Positions 60,387 through 64,000 of a stretch of 64,000 nucleotides of DNA are shown piece after piece. The stretch is from contig JAQXLA010000019.1 in NCBI GenBank assembly GCA_029011315.1, positions 114,569-178,568 on the forward strand, written 5' to 3'. Position 1 is the stretch's first letter. Every line of letters starts with the position of its first letter. The translations under genes were made by a program, and so were the position numbers. This DNA is from Desulfovibrionaceae bacterium (GTDB taxonomy: Bacteria > Desulfobacterota > Desulfovibrionia > Desulfovibrionales > Desulfovibrionaceae). The notes under the pieces are model-generated. The model was given only the letters and a program-made list of their open reading frames with translations. It had not been told where the DNA came from and made no database searches.

Positions 60387-61820
60387 ATGCTCGATACATT
60401 CCCTTTTCGAGGCTGTCTGCCGCTGGTTCTGCTCACGCTACTTTCAGGATGCGCCACACCGTTTCCCCAGCAGCTTCAGGATCATCGCATTCTTTCTGCG
60501 GAGCAGATTGCCGAACAATACGATCTGAACCCGCAATGGTGGCATATCTACCGGCAAAACAGCCTGAATACGCTGATTGATACGGCACTTGAACGCAATG
60601 CCGATCTTGCAAAAAGTATCGTCGCTGTCAGCAGGGCTCTGTATAATGCCGGACTGCTCACGGCAGATCTGCTGCCATCCTTTGCGGGCTCAGGACAGGG
60701 TGAAGCTTCGAAGGATCTGCATCATGGCGGGCCGTCTTCTCGTCTCCTCAGAGGAGAAATTTCATTGAACTACGAGCTGGATCTGTGGCGCCGCCTGCGG
60801 CACGCCAAAACAGCAGCCGACTGGGAATATTCCGCGACTGCTGCCGATCTGGAAGAAGTCCGCCTTGCCGTTATCAAAAGCACCGCAGATTCCTGGTTCA
60901 AGCTTCTCTATTATAGGGACGCTATCCGGTTTACAGAAGTCCGCATTCAGCGCTATGCCCGCCTTCTGGATATTCTTCAGCGCAAGCATCAGGCCGGAAA
61001 AACCGATCTTTCCGAACCGATGCTGGCAGAGCAGTCGCTTCTTGCGGCTCAAAGACGCCTGGCCGATCTCAGAAAAGAAGAAGAAAACACTTTAGAGAAT
61101 GTAAAAAATCTTCTGAATCTGTCCCAGGAAACGGCATGGGATCTTCCAGCCGCGTCACTGACCGATCTGGTTCCCAGGCATGATGCCGTCTGCCTAGATG
61201 TCCCGATATCCGCCCTTGCAGCCCGTCCGGATGTGCGTGCGGCTGAGGATCGCCTCAAAAAGGCCTTTTACAATCTTGAAGACATGCGCATGAGCTGGTT
61301 TCCCTCCGTTTCCATCGGATCCGTCTTTTCCGTCTCCGGGGTCTCTCTCTCCACTCTGGATCAGAATCCGAATCTTGGCGGTCTTCTCAATTTCAAGCTG
61401 CCTTTTCTGGACTGGAATCGCGTCCGTCTCAATATCGCCATTTCCAAAGCAGACTTTCAAACCGCTCAGCTGAATTTCGAACAGGCTGTCACTTCAGCTC
61501 TCAATGAAACCGCTGCCGCCTTTATCCGACTCAAACAGGATCGCCTCCTGTTTGAAAACTGGACACGGAGACAGATCACCGATCATGCCCTGTCCGAATA
61601 TTACGGAGTTCGTTACCGTGAAGGCGCATCCGAATTGAAGGACTGGCTTGAAGCCTTGAATACGGAAGACGAAACACGTCTCTCCAGCCTTGAAGCCGCC
61701 TATAACGTCATTACTTCAGTCAATGCTGTATTTCGCTCCATGGGCGGACGATACGAACCCAAATCCGCCGGAAAACAGACACAGTTTCCGCAAACGCTTT
61801 TGCAAAGGTCGCCTTTATGA
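60387..61820 (+). CDS. Outer-membrane factor lipoprotein (NodT/TolC family)
   Basis: The 477-residue protein has a lipoprotein signal (PLVLLTLLSGCATPFPQQ, Cys at about residue 24). Two repeated outer-membrane-efflux domains follow: NADLAKSIVAVSRALYNAGL, LNYELDLWRRLRHAKTAADW, AARPDVRAAEDRLKKAFYNL and LDWNRVRLNIAISKADFQTA. It forms the trimeric exit duct for MacAB and perhaps also serves the RND pump elsewhere in the window, which has no duct gene of its own visible here. The start lies one base after the macB stop. The stop overlaps the MFS start. Confidence 0.92.
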   Translation: MLDTFPFRGCLPLVLLTLLSGCATPFPQQLQDHRILSAEQIAEQYDLNPQWWHIYRQNSLNTLIDTALERNADLAKSIVAVSRALYNAGLLTADLLPSFAGSGQGEASKDLHHGGPSSRLLRGEISLNYELDLWRRLRHAKTAADWEYSATAADLEEVRLAVIKSTADSWFKLLYYRDAIRFTEVRIQRYARLLDILQRKHQAGKTDLSEPMLAEQSLLAAQRRLADLRKEEENTLENVKNLLNLSQETAWDLPAASLTDLVPRHDAVCLDVPISALAARPDVRAAEDRLKKAFYNLEDMRMSWFPSVSIGSVFSVSGVSLSTLDQNPNLGGLLNFKLPFLDWNRVRLNIAISKADFQTAQLNFEQAVTSALNETAAAFIRLKQDRLLFENWTRRQITDHALSEYYGVRYREGASELKDWLEALNTEDETRLSSLEAAYNVITSVNAVFRSMGGRYEPKSAGKQTQFPQTLLQRSPL

Positions 61821-62995
61821 TGCAGTTCAGAAAAATTCTGCTTATGTCGCTCGGGCATCTAGCCTGCGACATCAACGGCAATGCGCTGCCGGCTCTCCTG
61901 CCCTATCTTGCCGCAGCCTATCAATTTGATTACCGCACATGCGGCACGCTGGCTTTCGCTTACGCGGTGGTTTCATCCGTCATCCAGCCGGTATTTGGCC
62001 TGTTTGCCGACCGCGTCAGGCGCAGCTGGTTTATTCCTCTGGGCATCATTCTTGCCGGATGCAGTCTTGGCATCGTCGGCTATCTTGATACCTACTGGAC
62101 CATTCTTCTGGCTTTTATTTTCTGCGGCATCGGATCCGCCATTTTCCATCCGGAAGGCGCCCGGGCGGCCAATCAGGTTTCGGGCGATCACAAGGGAACA
62201 GGACTGAGCATTTTTTCAATCGGTGGCAACAGCGGCCTTGTTGTCGGTCCGTTCATCATTCTGCTTTTCGTAGGCGGCATTCCTTTGGGAAGTTTCACGC
62301 TCGGAGGTTTCGGGCTCAGAGGAACAGCTGCTTTCGGGGTTATCTCCACCCTGGTCGCACTGTATCTGTACAGCCAGATTGCAGAATGGAATCTGACACC
62401 CCGCAGAAACAGTCAGAAAACTGCCGATGCCACACTTCCGGACAATAACTGGCAGGCATTTTCCATCCTTTCCGTATGCGTCATTACGCGCGCCATTCTC
62501 TTTTTCGGTTTTAACATGTATGTGCCGATGTATTGGCATCATGTCTTTCACAGTACGGAACAGACAGCCAATCTGGTTCTCATCGTCTTTTGCGGCGTTG
62601 GCCTGCTGAGCAATCTTATCGGCGGCATAATTGCGGATCGCTTCGGCTATGTCAGCATCATTCGCTGGACGTTCTGGCTCTCTCTGCCTTTTGTCGCCGT
62701 TTTTCCCCTGATAACAGACCCGACGCTGGCCTTTATCCTCATGCTGCCCATTGCTTTCGTGATCTTCGCGCCATTCAGCTCCATGGTCGTGCTTGGCCAG
62801 AAATATCTGGCTCGGAATATGGGCTTTGCCTCCGGCATTACGCTGGGCGTCGGAATGAGCATCGGCGGCACGTTTACCCCGATCATCGGATGGGTCGCCG
62901 ACAATTACGGAGGACTGCCCGTCGCGCTTCATATTCTGACTGTTTTCACGTTCCTGGGAGCTATCGCAGCGATGCGGCTGAAAAAATATGCCTGA
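61817..62995 (+). CDS. MFS transporter, fosmidomycin-resistance (Fsr) family
   Basis: The 392-residue, 12-helix permease has the Fsr-type N-terminus SLGHLACDINGNALPALLPY. The motif-A region reads VIQPVFGLFADRVRRSW. FCGIGSAIFHPEGARAANQV is the family's characteristic helix-4 segment. The C-terminal half includes GGIIADRFGYVSIIRWTFW. It overlaps the outer-membrane-factor gene by four bases, so it is co-translated with the exporter. It converges on, and overlaps by 35 bases, the phosphoesterase gene. Drug or sugar efflux is likely, but the substrate is unknown. Confidence 0.9.
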   Translation: MMQFRKILLMSLGHLACDINGNALPALLPYLAAAYQFDYRTCGTLAFAYAVVSSVIQPVFGLFADRVRRSWFIPLGIILAGCSLGIVGYLDTYWTILLAFIFCGIGSAIFHPEGARAANQVSGDHKGTGLSIFSIGGNSGLVVGPFIILLFVGGIPLGSFTLGGFGLRGTAAFGVISTLVALYLYSQIAEWNLTPRRNSQKTADATLPDNNWQAFSILSVCVITRAILFFGFNMYVPMYWHHVFHSTEQTANLVLIVFCGVGLLSNLIGGIIADRFGYVSIIRWTFWLSLPFVAVFPLITDPTLAFILMLPIAFVIFAPFSSMVVLGQKYLARNMGFASGITLGVGMSIGGTFTPIIGWVADNYGGLPVALHILTVFTFLGAIAAMRLKKYA

Positions 62996-63473
62996 CGGCG
63001 AATCTATCCTGCCAGCTCTGCTTCAGCATGATTTTCTCTGCGGAAACGGAACGGACGTCTATGGTAAGGATGGCGAAGGACAGCTCTTGTCCAAAACGTC
63101 GCCGTCCACAGCTGCCCGGATTGAAAAAAAGTCGCCCGTTTTCCGTATATTCCGCATACTGATGCGTATGGCCGAAAACAATGACATCAATGCCATTCAG
63201 ATCTCTGGGAAGACTCCTCCTGTCATGCACGGACAGAAAATGAAGCTTTTCAATCTGGAAAGCAAGACGTTCATGGAGTCTTCCCGCAGCCCAGACGCCG
63301 TCATTATTGCCCCGTACGGCATATACCGGAATTAGTTTTTCCAGATGCTCCAGTATTTCCGGAGTGTCAAAATCTCCTGCATGAATGACTGCATCGCATC
63401 CAGCTATCTTTTCCAGCACCTCAGGACGCAGGACACCATGCGTATCCGATATGACAGCAATACGAGATGACAT
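62961..63473 (-). CDS. YfcE/MJ0936-type metallophosphoesterase
   Basis: The 170-residue calcineurin-like phosphodiesterase has the full metal-site set: RIAVISDTHG (residues 4-13), VIHAGDFDTP, YAVRGNNDG, VIVFGHTHQY and the family FNPGSCGRRRFG. It hydrolyses phosphodiesters in vitro in related proteins, and its cellular substrate is usually unknown. The ATG at 63473 with GGAGCAGGC directly upstream is preferred over a start 14 codons earlier. Its last 35 bases overlap the convergent MFS gene, so the C-terminal tail (AVRHIFSAASLR) may be a read-through extension. Confidence 0.9.
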   Translation of the reverse strand: MSSRIAVISDTHGVLRPEVLEKIAGCDAVIHAGDFDTPEILEHLEKLIPVYAVRGNNDGVWAAGRLHERLAFQIEKLHFLSVHDRRSLPRDLNGIDVIVFGHTHQYAEYTENGRLFFNPGSCGRRRFGQELSFAILTIDVRSVSAEKIMLKQSWQDRFAVRHIFSAASLR

Positions 63474-63530
63474 GCCTGCTCCATGCGTCGTGTTTTCCGA
63501 ATCCGTATTAAACACCCAAATTGGGCAACG

Positions 63531-63845
63531 CTATTGCGTAGCCGTCTCTTCCCCTGATTCCGCTTCCTGAATCCACTGCGTCAGAATCGACACGATTTTC
63601 CCAGCCTGACGGACACTGGAGATGTCAAATTTTGATTTCAGGCGATATTCCCCGCCAACACGGTTATACCTTCTGACGGAAAATTTTTCAGGACCGTATT
63701 CCCCGGTATCCTGCTTGAGCTGCCGAAAACGAAAAAGTATTGTTACCCACGTACCCGTATTGGATAGAACACATTTGCCCGTTTCCTGAATCAGAATCTG
63801 CCCGGATTCCTCATATTCAATGGTAATGTCATCAATTTGGCTCAT
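63531..63845 (-). CDS. Conserved small protein, function unknown
   Basis: The 104-residue protein has no signal or membrane segment. It is predicted largely beta (ITIEYEESGQILIQETGK, WVTILFRFRQLKQDTGEY, FSVRRYNRVGGEYRLKSKFD) with a C-terminal helix (QAGKIVSILTQWIQEAESG). No family is recognised. GGAGAGACGG lies upstream of the ATG. It precedes the phosphoesterase gene by 57 bases on the same strand and may form an operon with it. The 155 bases beyond it to the window end contain no gene that I can support. Confidence 0.7.
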   Translation of the reverse strand: MSQIDDITIEYEESGQILIQETGKCVLSNTGTWVTILFRFRQLKQDTGEYGPEKFSVRRYNRVGGEYRLKSKFDISSVRQAGKIVSILTQWIQEAESGEETATQ

Positions 63846-64000
63846 TTCTGCCGTCTCTCCTCAAAATGCATAAAAACTGAAGCACGCAGATCATGAATCT
63901 GAGCTGTTCAAATGTTCTTACAGATTAGAACTCCTGAAAAAATATGGCAAGAGCAGCAGAAAAATTTATCTCGCACCCTCCCCGGCTCATTTTTCGCTAA

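Overview
The window reads as chromosome of an anaerobic, probably sulfate- or sulfite-reducing member of the Desulfovibrionaceae. The evidence is rubrerythrin, an 'orange protein'-like cluster (DUF134 regulator, two MinD-type ATPases with inserted ferredoxin domains, a NifX-family protein), an L-lactate permease, a membrane pyrophosphatase and a cobalamin-uptake operon. The genus is not assignable from sequence reading alone. Coding density is high, and intergenic regions are short apart from one cobalamin-riboswitch leader and one divergent promoter region.

Layout. 1-2377: start of an RND efflux operon (adaptor plus a cut-off AcrB-like pump) and a divergent LysR regulator carrying a one-base frameshift. 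2572-6311: rubrerythrin, then the orange-protein-like cluster behind a clear promoter with an overlapping palindrome. 6255-9141: an accessory island between two ~200-bp direct repeats. It holds a Card1/Can2-like CARF nuclease, a CARF-only protein and the orphan C-terminus of a Cas12/TnpB-like RuvC nuclease. 8955-14540: cobalamin import (tonB, btuD, btuC, btuF, btuB) reading leftward from a cobalamin riboswitch. 14700-17825: hisS and aspS. 17935-21441: a secreted hypothetical protein, an FAD oxidoreductase and an orphan HsdS. 21604-25904: divergent H+-pyrophosphatase and lactate permease. 26150-29761: rpsF-rpsR-rplI-dnaB-cysE and a tiny lipoprotein.

29921-55153 is one long co-directional type VI secretion (T6SS) cluster: clpV, an unknown gene, tssF, tssG, vgrG, a DUF2169/pentapeptide protein, a second pentapeptide protein, DUF3540, a PAAR-like PIPY protein, tssJ, tssK, tssL, tssM, an AMIN-like membrane protein and tssE. 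It runs directly into a partner-switching module: STAS antagonist, RsbW-like kinase, membrane SpoIIE-type phosphatase and periplasmic binding protein. The sheath genes tssB/tssC, hcp and tssA are absent, so the apparatus must be completed from elsewhere. The VgrG has an unusual hydrophobic helical insertion. The likely logic is that a periplasmic signal, read by the binding protein and phosphatase, sets the phosphorylation state of the STAS protein and thereby controls secretion.

55271-63845: an AspT/YidE-type transporter, a MacA-MacB-outer-membrane-factor tripartite exporter coupled to an MFS pump, a small metallophosphoesterase and a conserved small protein. No rRNA, tRNA, intact CRISPR array, transposase or integrase was seen.

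The two most distinctive items are the repeat-flanked CARF/Cas12 remnant island and the T6SS locus fused to a partner-switching module but lacking sheath and tube genes.
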